DNA of 64,000 nucleotides. It comes from Thalassia testudinum (Eukaryota; Streptophyta; Magnoliopsida; Alismatales; Hydrocharitaceae). This document shows, piece after piece, positions 1 to 11,744 of the stretch (the first letter of the stretch is position 1; every line of letters starts with the position of its first letter). A model generated the notes under the pieces. It searched no databases. It saw only the letters and a list, made by a program, of their open reading frames with translations, and was not told the DNA's origin. The DNA lies in the NCBI GenBank assembly GCA_037157565.1, contig JAZHRO010000012.1:61433501-61497500 (forward strand), given 5' to 3'. The position numbers and the translations under genes are program-made.

Positions 1-194
1 AGAATAGATAATTTTTTTTGATAGGTGTAAAAGGTTTTTGATTTACATGCTTTATTAGTAAAGAATAAAAGGTAAAGTTGGATATAATACGCATATGAGT
101 CTGCACTGTACCATGGCTCAAATTCGAGTGAGAATTACTTTGGAGTGTACACTCTTTTGATACGAAGAATTTTTTATGATTTCTTGGTTAATCA

Positions 195-224
195 TTTAAT
201 TAATTAATTAATTAATTAATTAAT
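195..224. repeat. TTAA tetranucleotide microsatellite
   Basis: About seven uninterrupted TTAA/ATTA units are read directly from the sequence. Confidence 0.9.
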
Positions 225-618
225 CCAATGTGTGCCCTTTAAAAATGTCGAGAGGTTACAAGATCATTCAAACACATTTCTCTTCCTATAACCCCCTACA
301 TGCATATGTGCAAGCTACAACGAGAATTTGACAACATTTGATTGATTATTAAGGTGATTGATCAAATTATCTTCAACAAAGTTTATTAAGGTGATTTTCG
401 AAGACAATCGAAACTGAAGTGCACTACTAATGGTGATGTGTAAGGGTGAATCTTCTCTAAGAAAAAATCATCGTCTGAATACTTAAATCACATCGTATTC
501 TAATATTACCTTTATTTTATTTTATATCCTTATACATGTGATTTATTCTACGATCTTTTCCTGAAATTTGCTTCATTGCCATCTAAAATCAATATTTGAC
601 CTGTTTATGTCACAGATC

Positions 619-642
619 TATATATATATATATATATATATA
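619..642. repeat. TA dinucleotide microsatellite
   Basis: Twelve TA units are read directly. It lies in the AT-rich stretch before the possible exon. Confidence 0.9.
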
Positions 643-788
643 TGTTATAATTACATGATATAACGTGGCTAATGACTTTTCTTATGATTCTGGCTGAGTT
701 TCTTTATTACGAAAATAAACGTCCATCTGCGGATCACTTTGTTTTCATTTAATATATTTAATAACTTTTATAATATTCCGTGTTGCAG

Positions 789-960
789 ATTCAAGACAAG
801 ATATGGTGCTGAAGCACTGCACCTTTTGGATAAGAAAAAGGGAAAACGGATGGTCGAATCTACAGCGTCGTATGATCTCTTCGACGTGCTCTCCCCTAAC
901 AATAAAAAGGATACGGATCCAAGAGTTACGTGCAGCATTAGTTGTGTCATTTTCGAATAA
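789..960 (+). CDS. possible terminal exon of an unidentified gene
   Basis: I do not recognise this product. An acceptor-like TTGCAG ends at 788. It is followed by an open frame of about 56 codons ending in TAA at 958-960. The peptide is hydrophilic and lysine-rich in its first half (LLDKKKGKRMVES), then reads YDLFDVLSPNNKKDTDPR and ends CSISCVIFE. Its base composition is more balanced than the AT-rich flanks, which is why it stands out. No upstream exon was identified in the window, so the rest of the gene would lie to the left. It could equally be a chance frame or a gene relic. Confidence 0.25.
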
Positions 961-1256
961 ATATTAACGACAGCGAGCTGCTGTACCGATTAGGCCGTAC
1001 ATTCGGCTGTGTTTCCCCGATTCCTCTTTGGATAATAACGATTGCTAACAGTGATTATGATTGGCAACTCTTAACGGCACTCAAAGGATATAAAGGATAT
1101 TTAAGGCACATTCCATCACCAAGAGAGACGGTGGTTGCCTTTTGTCTGATACACTTAGACAAAGCTATCTTCGCGCTTAATATATTCCGATCCAGATTAG
1201 TTTGTGTTTATATTTAATTACTATTTTACAAATGCCTTTTTCTCAAACCACATGCC

Positions 1257-1279
1257 GGGGGGGGGGGGGGGGGGGGGGG
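1257..1279. repeat. 23-base homopolymer G run
   Basis: Twenty-three consecutive G residues follow CATGCC. Runs of this length are rare in plant DNA. It could form a G-quadruplex, be length-polymorphic, or be an assembly artefact. Confidence 0.85.
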
Positions 1280-2411
1280 AATATATAACGGTCCTCCTCA
1301 CGCCGTTTTGCGCGTGTTTGGTCTCACGGTCAGTCTTTGTGTCAGGAAAAAGAGAGGAAATCGTCAGTGTTTGTCGATTTGCAAATCAAAGAGACTGAGG
1401 AGATATCTCTTTTAACTTCGAGACATTTTGCTGTCCCCAACTTGACCGTCGACGGGAACGCGTTTGCGACATTTCCATCGAGGTTTGGAACGGCATCCAT
1501 CGAGAACATCAAAATACCGTGCAGGATCAACGTCAGGCCACGGACTCCAAAGTCCAATCTTTTAGAAATATTTCTCTAGATTTCGATTTCACGTTAAAAA
1601 GATTAAAACTTAAGTACACAAACATAAATAAACTTATTTTCCTTCGCCACCACCAAACTTCGTCTAATGGTGAAACGTAATGAGAGCTCAGCATCATCAG
1701 ATTAATCAACTTTTTCCCCCTCATAAATGTTATTGAGATTTCTTCTTTTGGACTTTCTCGAGTAATGTACGAGTGCCTCTATTTTGGACTAACTACATTT
1801 TTTTTCTTAAAGATTCGTACGATTATTTAATGATACTTGTTTCTTGCTCATGTTTAATAGTATATTTTATTATTTTTAAGCCATGTTTTCTTTTTTCTTT
1901 TTTAAAGAAGGTGTTGAGTTATAAAGCAAGTATAGATTTATAAAAATTAAGAAACAATGATTTATGGTGCATTAAATACTTAGATAACTAAGTTTTGAAA
2001 TTCATAAGCATATAAGGGCAATGACAATTTAGTTATAAAATAATATTAAAAGTGAAAATATAGGATAGGGTGAATATTTTTTAATATTAAAAGTGACAAA
2101 AAATTATTTTACGATTTAATTAAAATAATTGAAAATAATTACGTAGAAGCTTTTATTTAAATCATGACAAAAATTTGAATAAAAATTATGGGTTAGAAAA
2201 AAATTCTCTTAACCTCGTTATTAGCATCATCATTTACGTAATTGAAATAGATAATTATTTTTTACAAATTATTTTTTTATTTTTAAAATAATTATCTACA
2301 TGAAATTCCACTTATATATTATTTTATAGATATAAATAAAATAAATAAATAAACTATAAATAAACATGTTGACCTAATCTTGTCTGACTCGAATCTATTT
2401 TTTTTTAGGTC
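1280..2411. other. no recognised gene
   Basis: From about 1300 to 1580 the composition is balanced and short frames are open on both strands, but none resembles a known family. From about 1590 onward the DNA is AT-rich and featureless up to the retrotransposon at 2417. Confidence 0.4.
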
Positions 2412-2416
2412 AAGTT

Positions 2417-4120
2417 TGTTGGTGCTAGAGCACCACGATCATTTGTTTTGATGATAACAAAACACGTGTTATTTAACATTTGTAATTTGAGTCCTAGATT
2501 TCAGGTCAATTGCAAATGAAGACGTGTTTAGACGGAACTCAAGCTCGCATCCAGGATGGATTAGAGGAGCTTGACGGAAAACAGAGGAGGTTCGCGTGGA
2601 GCGACAGATTGAAGATGGAAGGAAAAGAAGAATAGGATAGATTCTTTCTTTTGTACTTGTTGTATTTTTCATTTCTTTTGTTGCTCTTTATTTCCTTAGA
2701 TATTTCATGTTAAAGAGCCTCAAAAAACCCTAACAGTAGTCCTAGGAACACCGGCACAACCCTAGGATACTTAGGTTTTCTGTAGAATACTTAGAAAACC
2801 AATATAGGGTTCAAACAGCACTTCCAGACGTCTAATTCCAAAATAAGACGTCTGATAAAGAATTTTAAGACGTCTGACTGTTGTTTCAGACGTCTGATAA
2901 CTGTTAGGCTGGATATACTTAGCTCTGTCTGATGAAATCAGACGTCCAGACCTTATACCAGACGTCTTAGAAGACGTTTGATGGTTTTGCCAGACGTCCA
3001 ATTAGTGGACCGTTGGCTGGCTCAAGAATATGACCGTTAGAGCCTTATCAGACGTCCATAGGTCTTTCCAGACGTCTGATAGATGACCGTTTTGCCTCGG
3101 CTGACCCAAAATCTCTTTTCGGAGATTTTCTAGCCGTTGCAACGTTTGGAAATCAATTCCCACAGTAAAAGTAGGTTTCCAGACGTCGATACTTAGTTCC
3201 AAACGTCCTGTATGTCGTCTGATGGACTTGCACAAAAACCCTGTTTAGATCTGATTCAAGTCAGGAGAAACCCGTATAGAATCAGACGTCTGACCTTGAA
3301 ATCAGACGTCTTAAAGTGGCCTCCCAGACGTCTGATGAAAGAGTTATACGTCTGATGACCCTGTCAAATGCAATCATTGTCCTGATTTCGGCCTGATTCT
3401 CTTGGGCTTTGCACCCAACGGCTATGGAAGCTTTTCCAAGCCTTCCAAAGCCTTCCTAAGGCCTCTATAAATAGAGGGGAACCTTTGTAACACAAAGACA
3501 CACAAAGACACACACCTTGCAATACACTTTCAAACCTTTTGTGTCCAAAGAAAAGACTCTCTTGCTCTCCAAGCTCAAACTCCATTCTCTTGAGAGCATC
3601 AAGCGTTGCGCACCCCGCTCTCCCGCCGTTGTCTACGAGAGCGAAGTTGCGCCGTCGCGTGGCACACGCACCGCGTCATCGTCGACGCACTCCTTGCAAA
3701 GGGGAGTTTCCTATTTCCTATAGAAGCTAGGTTTAATTATTTTGTTGGCTCTATAGGACTACTGTTTATTTTATCTTTGTTATTTGTTTGGGTATTCGCT
3801 TTGCGAATTCCCGTCTCCTTCGTGGGACAAAATCCTTCTCGTGGAGAGAAGGGGTTGAGGAACGCTACCCTCGTACTTGTAGCGTGGTTGTATTGAGGTT
3901 GAATCACCCTCGTTCAAAGTGATTCGGTTAGTGGATTTGATCAACTAGGTTGATCGGAAAATCCTAACTCGAGAGGGTTAGGTGGTGGTTTTCACCCGGT
4001 TTGGGTTTCCACCTAAAAATTCCTGTGTACATTTTGTGATTGCTTATTTTTAAGAGATTTCTTTATATTTTTATTTCCGCAATTTATTACGTCACCCCTC
4101 CTGGTAGGGATGAAACTTCA
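2417..4120 (+). repeat. 5' LTR of TR-GAG-1
   Basis: 1704 bp, TG...CA ends. U3 from about 2820 to 3360 carries a dense set of AGACGTCT-type palindromes, several within TCAGACGTCTGA. A TATA box (CTATAAATAG) lies near 3467, followed by the R-U5 part. It ends directly before the primer-binding site. The 3' LTR is nearly identical. Confidence 0.93.
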
Positions 4121-4122
4121 AT

Positions 4123-4134
4123 TGGTATCAGAGC
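4123..4134 (+). other. primer-binding site of TR-GAG-1
   Basis: TGGTATCAGAGC lies 2 nt after the 5' LTR. This is the standard complement of the initiator methionine tRNA 3' end used by most plant copia elements. Confidence 0.9.
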
Positions 4135-4175
4135 AGGTCTTGCTGTTTCGGCGTAACAACCCGGTAAGAGATCAG

Positions 4176-5318
4176 ATGGAGGGAAGCACATCAGCAATCA
4201 AAATTTCCGAGGGGCAGTCCACAACCCGTCCGCCCTACTTTGACGGGAACAACTACAACTACTGGAAGCTGAGGATGAAGACGTGGCTCCAAGCCACTGA
4301 ATTCGAGGTATGGGGATGTTGCGAAACCCCATACGAGATCCCGAAGCGACCCCAAGGAGGCTACTCGCAGGTGCAGATTCTAGAGCTCTCACTCAACGCA
4401 AAGGCAATGAATGCCATGTATTGCGCGTTGAGTCCGGAAGAGTTCAAGAAAATCCAAGAGTGCACCACCGCCCACGAGATATGGAGGAGGTTGGAAGGCA
4501 CTCATGAGGAGACTAGTTCGGAGGAAGAAGAAGAAAAGACCATAGAAGAAGAAACCGCTTGCTTCGGCTTCATGGCCAGAGGAAGCGACAGCGAAAGCGA
4601 AAACGACTCAGACAACGAGGTAAATCTCGATCTTCAAGAAGCTTTTAATGAACTTTTTGAGATTAGTAAATCACTTAGGATAGAAAATAAAAGCATTAAA
4701 AAGAACCTTAGTTTTCTTAAAAATGAAAATGATAGGTTAGAAAAATAACTTAAGGACATAGAAGCTAGTCCTAAGGATGATAACCTATTATTAGATAATC
4801 ATAACCTCATCAATGAAAATAATAAATTGATTGAGGAAAATGTTAGTCTAAAATTAGAAATTTCAGATTTAAAGACTAAAATGAACATTATAGAAAAAGA
4901 AATTGCATGTCTTAGGTAAAATTCTAACAAATTAATCAACAAAGTAGACAAGTTTTATAGCCCTAAGGTTGAGAAAGGATCTCCATCAAGGAGACCCTCT
5001 AACAAATCCGGATCCAAGCCCACTTGGATACCAAAAAAAGAATTAGAATCTTGTTTTGTAGGATTCAGGGATAACTACAATACACAGGACTGGACCTACA
5101 AACTCAAGGCTGGTCAACTTGAGTTGGGAGAACCAAGGAGTAGACCAAGGAGGAGAACAAGAAGACCGACGAGACGGCGAACAAATAACGGACCCGCCGC
5201 ACATCGACCACCAGATTGGAGACCGGCGCCAATGCCTGGGCCTCCAAGCTACGGATGGGAGCCCTATCCGATGTGGCATCCACCACCACCATTCGGGCCA
5301 TTTTATTGGCCATGGTAG
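4176..5318 (+). pseudogene. gag of TR-GAG-1, internally deleted, with two in-frame stops
   Basis: The frame starts MEGSTSAI and carries the N-terminal copia gag region (YFDGNNYNYWKLRMKTWL, then ALSPEEFKKIQ and AHEIWRRLEGTHE). It then jumps to an acidic stretch (SSEEEEEKTIEEE). TR-GAG-2 has about 150 further residues at that point, including the rest of the UBN2-like gag and a zinc knuckle, so this copy carries an internal deletion. A coiled-coil-like Asn/Lys/Glu-rich tail follows. TAA at 4746 interrupts the frame, and a second TAA at 4917 is absent from TR-GAG-2. Beyond these the frame continues to 5318 through WIPKKELESCFVGF, an Arg-rich patch and a Pro/Trp-rich C terminus. Confidence 0.8.
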
Positions 5319-5354
5319 GTGAGGTAAAACCCTTTACCCTATCTTTTTATCAGT

Positions 5355-5640
5355 AGCATTTAGATAGGGGGAGTTTAAAAAAGGATGAGCTAATTGTCAA
5401 TTTTTAAGGGGGAGATATAAGATAGCTAAATTTCCTTTAGAAAGGGGGAGAAAAATAATAGCTATCTTGTTGTTACAAAAAGGGGAGAATATTACCTTTG
5501 TTAAAATAAATTCATAGAAGAGCATGTTTTAAGGGGGAGTTATAGGAAATTTAAAATCAAACCTTTTTGATAATGTCAAAAAGGGGGAGGATTTTTTGTA
5601 TTATTATTTACGGTTTTGTCATCATCAAAAAGGGGGAGAT
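5355..5640 (+). repeat. reiterated polypurine-tract motifs before the 3' LTR
   Basis: About seven copies of AAGGGGGAG or a close variant occur in under 300 bp. The last one, AAAAAGGGGGAGAT, directly abuts the 3' LTR and is the likely functional tract priming plus-strand DNA. Repeated polypurine tracts upstream of the 3' LTR are a described hallmark of Sireviruses. TR-GAG-2 has the same cluster at about 22080-22380 on the minus strand. Confidence 0.8.
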
Positions 5641-7343
5641 TGTTGGTGCTAGAGCACCACGATCATTTGTTTTGATGATAACAAAACACGTGTTATTTAA
5701 CATTTGCAATTTGAGTCCTAGATTTCAGGTCAATTGCAAATGAAGACGTGTTTAGACGGAACTCAAGCTCGCATCCAGGACGGATTGGAGGAGCTTGACG
5801 GAAAACAGAGGAGGTTCGCGTGGAGCGACAGATTGAAGATGGAAGGAAAAGAAGAATAGGATAGATTCTTTCTTTTGTACTTGTTGTATTTTTCATTTCT
5901 TTTGTTGCTCTTTATTTCCTTAGATATTTCATGTTAAAGAGCCTCAAAAAACCCTAACAGTAGTCCTAGGAACACCGGCACAACCCTAGGATACTTAGGT
6001 TTTCTGTAGAATACTTAGAAAACCAATATAGGGTTCAAACAGCACTTCCAGACGTCTAATTCCCAAATCAGACGTCTGATAAAGAATTTTAAGACGCCTG
6101 ACTGTTGTTTCAGACGTCTGATAACTGTTAGGCTGGATATACTTAGCTCTGTCTGATGAAATCAGACGTCCAGACCTTATACCAGACGTCTTAGAAGACG
6201 TCTGATGGTTTTGCCAGACGTCCAATTAGTGGACCGTTGGCTGGCTCAAGAATATGACCGTTAGAGCCTTATCAGACGTCCATAGGTCTTTCCAGACGTC
6301 TGATAGATGACCGTTTTGCCTCGGCTGACCCAAAATCTCTTCTCGGAGATTTTCTAGCCGTTGCAACGTTTGGAAATCAATTCCCACAGTAAAAGTAGGT
6401 TTCCAGACGTCGATACTTAGTTCCAGACGTCCTGTATGTCGTCTGATGGACTTGCACAAAAACCCTGTTTAGATCTGATTCAAGTCAGGAGAAACCCGTA
6501 TAGAATCAGACGTCTGACCTTGAAATCAGACATCTTAAAGTGGCCTCCCAGACGTCTGATGAAAGAGTTAGACGTCTGATGACCCTGTCAAATGCAATCA
6601 TTGTCCTGATTTCGGCCTGATTCTCTTGGGCTTTGCACCCAACGGCTATGGAAGCTTTTCCAAGCCTTCCAAAGCCTTCCTAAGGCCTCTATAAATAGAG
6701 GGGAACCTTTGTAACACAAAGACACACTAAGACACACACCTTGCAATACACTTTCAAACCTTTTGTGTCCAAAGAAAAGACTCTCTTGCTCTCCAAGCTC
6801 AAACTCCATTCTCTTGAGAGCATCAAGCGTTGCGCACCCGCTCTCCCGCCGTTGTCTACGAGAGCGAAGTTGCGCCGTCGCGTGGCACACGCACCGCGTC
6901 ATCGTCGACGCACTCCTTGCAAAGGGGAGTTTCCTATTTCCTATAGAAGCTTGGTTTAATTATTTTGTTGGCTCTATAGGACTATTGTTTATTTTATCTT
7001 TGTTATTTGGTTGGGTATTCGCTGTGCGAATTCCCGTCTCCTTCGTGGGACAAAATCCTTCTCGTGGAGAGAAGGGGTTGAGGAACGCTACCCTCGTACT
7101 TGTAGCGTGGTTGTATTGAGGTTGAATCACCCTCGTTCAAAGTGATTCGGTTAGTGGATTTGATCAACTAGGTTGATCGGAAAATCCTAACTCGAGAGGG
7201 TTAGGTGGTGGTTTTCACCCGGTTTGGGTTTCCACCTAAAAATTCCTGTGTACATTTTGTGATTGCTTATTTTTGTGAGATTGCTTTATATTTTTATTTC
7301 CGCAATTTATTACGTCACCCCTCCTGGTAGGGACGAAACTTCA
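5641..7343 (+). repeat. 3' LTR of TR-GAG-1
   Basis: 1703 bp, nearly identical to the 5' LTR. Differences include a 1-bp indel near 6838 and several C/T changes, some inside the ACGT palindromes. It ends GAAACTTCA at 7343, followed by the target duplication AAGTT. Confidence 0.93.
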
Positions 7344-7348
7344 AAGTT

Positions 7349-10300
7349 AAGATTAAATAAAAAAATTTATTTTAAGTTAAATTTAAACTACTTTTTAATC
7401 TATTTATTAAATAAACTTAACTGGAGTTAGAACCTGATTGACAAAGATCCAACTCGATCCTCGTCACTGTGGTATGAGGAGAGGGCACACGGCATTATTA
7501 ATTAACCACTGTCAACCCCAGCCATACACGCGGTGATGGGTACGCCACCGCGATTGGCAGAACACCACGAAACCATTCACCTATGACCCGTAGGACACAC
7601 CATCCTCTGACCCACGACTGAACGGGGCCTAAAGATCCGTATGAATGCAAAATAAATAAATAAAAATATTTATTTGAGGGACGTGGATGGAGTAGATTTG
7701 CATGCGATTAAGGATTTAATTTATTTTTTATTTATGTTAAATTGAGTAGATTTAATTTAAGATAAAATTATTTTTTTATATAAAATAATTTTAACTTATC
7801 AAAACATTAAAATAAATTAATTTATTTATTGTACTACTTATTTCACATTCTCCATATTCCTCAACTTATTCTAATATTTTAATTTTCTTAGTAAACGGAA
7901 CATTAGAGGTTAAGATAAAATAAGTAAAAGATTAAGTGATGAGATAAATAATTAGTATATTAGTAGAAATGTTAATAGATATATATCTAATATTAAAAAT
8001 ATAAGTGAATGATACAGTAAGTATTTATTTAATATTAAAAATAGAAGTAAAAGATGTTAATAGATATTTATTTAATATTATAAATAATAATAAACATTAT
8101 TACGATTTAATAAAATTAAAAAAAAAAAAAAAAGCTTCTAAAAGCCTTCCACCAAAACTCAAAAATAGGATAATCCTTCGCTCATTCCGCGTCGAAACAG
8201 AGTCTAGAGGTTCAATGTACGGATTCACCTATACTCTCGACTATCCAACTAAATAATATCTGCTTGCATCATATTGATCTATCCGCCATTCACAACCCCG
8301 TGCTCTTCGGGCCACTAAATTCAATTTCTTTGCAGATGAACCAACACAATGTAATAGATGCGATAAGATGTCGGCGAAAACGTCAACAAGAACTCTCTGG
8401 CTTCACGTTCGCACCATGCGGATACTTAATATCGTCATCGCGATTAATGGGCCCACCGGGGGAAAGAACCGTGTTTGCAGGTGCGCCCAACGAACCCGTG
8501 AACGAAAACCAAACTCGACGGTCGTCGCATGTGAACTTCCAGAAGACACCACCCATCAAAAGTCAATTCTCCTATTAGGGACTTCATTTCACGCTATTTC
8601 ATTTTCAATAGTAATCCGAGGTCCATTTTAGGTGTTCTCGAACCGAACTTAATGTTGCTAACTTTCTACCAATGCTTTTTGGACTATTTTATTTCCTTCT
8701 AATCTACAGAGGGAAATTTAGATCTCATACCATGTCATTCAGTAAAGGCCATTTGCTTAACCGCCATTAACAGTTTGACTCTACCGTCTTAGTGTAAGCA
8801 GCAAACAGGATGTATATTTTTACTAATTTGATGTAATTTTCTAGCCTGGAAAATTATTTTTTAGTCCATTTTTACATTATTCAATTTATTTTCTATTGAA
8901 TTTTTTTATTTTTTGAGAAAGATAAATATGATAATCAATGATCCTATAACCTTTGTTTTTTTTTTTTTTTAAAATAATAAATACGATGGATATAAAATTT
9001 GATCTCGTAACCTCTTGCATGTTAATGGAGAACCCTACCGTTAAGTAAATCCCTTAGTAATATCTAGCATCTTCTTCTTTCAAAAAAGACATCTAGCACC
9101 TTTTTTTTTTTTTTTGTATGATTTAACATATATGTTTATATTCAAAGAGGTTTTCTGAAAAAATTAAGTCAAGATAGTAAATTTATGAAAATATATCAAT
9201 GTAAAAGGTGAGTGATTATAAGAGATTCAGGCAGTTAAGCAAGCATTAACTATTCATTTAAATCTTAAAATTCATTCTTGTGGAATATAATTATTCTTAA
9301 AGGAGTTTAAAAGTTAGGAAAGAGGAGTGCTGCTCAACACTCCAGCCGGGAAATGTTGATTTTAGTAGAAGGTAAGAAATATAGGGAGAACGGGGAGAAC
9401 AGGTTTATTAGATTCATCAAATCCATTACTAATTTTGAGAAAGAGGAATAAGATAAAAAAAATATAGCTAGCCTGATGCATGTTACTTTAGTAATGACGC
9501 CACAGCATTGATGCTATAACCTCATTGCTTGATTACTCTAGTGATGACGCCACATCACGGAGCCATTGCACAAAGTGTTGAAAAAACTTCCGCGTAAATT
9601 AGACAGTTCATATTTAATGGGTCTACATATCCTTATATAATATGGATAATTTTCTTCTAGTAAAATGTAAGAAAACTAATTTTGTGTTGTATTTTGTAAC
9701 GTGCATCATGAAAATGATATATAACTATTTACTCTTCCTAAATCACATATTTGGTGGATCTTATATTACTTCTAAAATCAAGTATCAATGAAATTTGCAT
9801 CTAAATTAATATCATTGGTAATTTTTAATTCTGAATCAAATATTATCAATAATTTTTAATTATAAATCAAATATTATTAGTAATTTTTAATTATAAATAA
9901 AAATCACCGTCAATTTCTTAATCTTTAATGGTAGTGGACTCCATCGTATGCCATATAAGAAACACATGAAATTTCACATAACAATGACGCTACATTCCAT
10001 TAGTGGGTTTCACTTAGGTGCATTCCTATGCATCTAAGGGGGAGGCATGGTATACTCCCTTCCGTTGTATTGCATTCTTTGTTTATGTACTCTTGAGCTT
10101 TTTAATTTCTTTTCTCCTCTCAGCGAGGAAGGGAAGGTTTCATTATATTCGTCAACTGCAACTCAATCCAAACACTTTTATTTTCTTTGCATCGTTCACA
10201 TTAAATAGGTCAAATTGCAATATGATCAGAGCAAGCCTCTCATTGGCCGAAAGGTCCCTAAAAATAGAGAAAAAGGGCTATTTAGAAGGATCAATTGTCA

Positions 10301-11600
10301 GCTTTAGAAATTAACAAATGCTACTGTGTTTCTAATATTGCTTTAACTGCATTCAAAATAATGACGTTAGTTACCTAATTGCCACTCCATTAATAATCAA
10401 CCTCCAAGGACTTGACTGAGAGAGAAGTAAACTGATAATGCTAATAATATAAATAAAAGAAAGTGATATAGAAGTGTTAATTGAGTTCTATTTTAATGAT
10501 ATATGTCTTAGAAGGAGATCTAATCTTTAAATGTTTACCGTCATAGTACTCTTTATGTTTGTTAGAATATAATACTGATGATTACCTTTTTTTTTTTAAT
10601 ATATTGATTTCCTTTTATAGAAATTTTAGGTTACAATTAAGATTGACAATAATTACTTGCTCTTTAGATTGTGCAATCAACTTAGTGTCATTGCACCTTC
10701 ACGTCACCTCGCACCTCATGTTATCTCTTTGCCTTCCGACTCAGTGACTCTTAACTTAGCTAGGAGGTAAGGTGGCTAGTCCTAGTCTTCCTGGCAGACC
10801 TTTGACCCCGAGCACCACGTACTCGAGTTATTCTAGAAAGTAGGTCGGCTAGACAGTCAAGACACACAACTTGCTCCAAGTGCCATACACTTGGGACGTC
10901 CAATTTTAAGCGGACCATGCAATCCATCTAAGGCTCCAAGGTGCAGCGAGGTGCACTTGATCGATGCCCACAAGCTTTCTTCATCTTGCAATTCTACGAA
11001 CTCCCCCCATGACCCAATTAGGGGTAACATGGGCTGATGAGTTTTACTTTTTCTCCTTTTCAGTTAATTAGCACCGTTAAACTTAGCGGTGGTAAATCTA
11101 AGACTAAGGAAATTTTTTTTTTATTATCTTTTAATAGAAATACCATGACACTATATTTTTTTAAAACTTTACAATAACATATCATTGTAAAAATCTCGAA
11201 ATAAAGGAGGGAAAAAAAATTCTGAGCAACGACAAATCAAACACGAAGAAAACGCGAAAGCGAGGGTTGGACATTGATGTACAGAGAGGACTCCCACCAC
11301 AAAAATCAAACGAAGGGGCCCGCAAAGGCCTCCCCCACTCCTTCTTCGTAGACGTGACATGACATACCCAATCGCTGTTCAACGCCGCACACAAACGTCG
11401 GTGGAAGCCTCCTAACTTGCGTATCATCGTCATCCATTACGACCCCCCTCTCTCTACGCAGCAACAGAGGAAAAGGAAAAAACGAACATCGCCAGCTATT
11501 TCCAAACTCTCCTCTTCTGTCACCCTCGCTGGTAGATCTCTGACCCCCACGTTAGATCTCCTTCCGAGAACCTTCGTCACTACTTACATAATTACATTAC
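7349..11600. other. intergenic stretch with no recognised gene
   Basis: Mostly AT-rich sequence with poly-A and poly-T runs near 8117, 8957 and 9100. A more balanced block at about 8150-8640 has short open frames without recognisable similarity. Near 9493 and 9544 the motif TGACGCCACA occurs twice, 51 bp apart. The block at 10740-11030 resembles decayed repeat sequence, but I could not assign it to a family. Confidence 0.4.
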
Positions 11601-11607
11601 AACTCCC

Positions 11608-11615
11608 TTATATAA
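11608..11615 (+). promoter_or_regulatory. TATA box of ERF-VII-1
   Basis: TTATATAA lies 130 bp upstream of the ERF-VII-1 start codon, followed by a C-rich leader. Spacing suits a plant core promoter with a leader of about 100 nt. I found no match to the hypoxia-responsive promoter element upstream of this gene. Confidence 0.55.
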
Positions 11616-11744
11616 CCCAAACCCCACGCGCCCCCCTCCTCCCAACATCCAAACCCAAGTCACATTCTCCCCACCCCCTCCACTACTCCTCTCCCTCCAC
11701 TCCCCACCACCACCACGATTCCACAAACCGACCCGAAGCCAACC

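Larger units (their letters stand above)
1..788. other. AT-rich non-coding stretch, possibly intron
   Basis: No reading frame here looks like a gene. The stretch holds a TTAA tetranucleotide array at 195-224 and a TA array at 619-642. It ends in a pyrimidine-rich run and TTGCAG at 783-788, which would serve as a splice acceptor for the short open frame that follows. It may therefore be the last intron of a gene that starts left of the window. That is inference only. Confidence 0.3.
2417..7343 (+). mobile_element. TR-GAG-1: complete non-autonomous Sirevirus-like LTR retrotransposon
   Basis: A complete element of 4927 bp with two LTRs of about 1.7 kb that start TGTTGG and end CTTCA. It is flanked by the perfect 5-bp target duplication AAGTT (2412-2416 and 7344-7348). 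The internal region is only about 1.5 kb. It has a Met-tRNA-type primer site, a decayed gag and repeated polypurine motifs, and it lacks protease, integrase, reverse transcriptase and RNase H. This is the layout of a terminal-repeat retrotransposon with gag (TR-GAG), which depends on a partner for polymerase. By eye the two LTRs differ at about 20 sites (roughly 1.2 percent), so insertion was fairly recent. The copia-type gag with a long coiled-coil tail, the many polypurine motifs and the CpG palindromes in the LTR point to a Sirevirus origin. Confidence 0.93.

Noticed and set aside
2820..3350. Regularly recurring AGACGTCT motifs that could suggest a CRISPR-like array
   Set aside because: Spacing and repeat length are irregular, the motif is short and palindromic, and it lies in the U3 part of an LTR in a plant genome.
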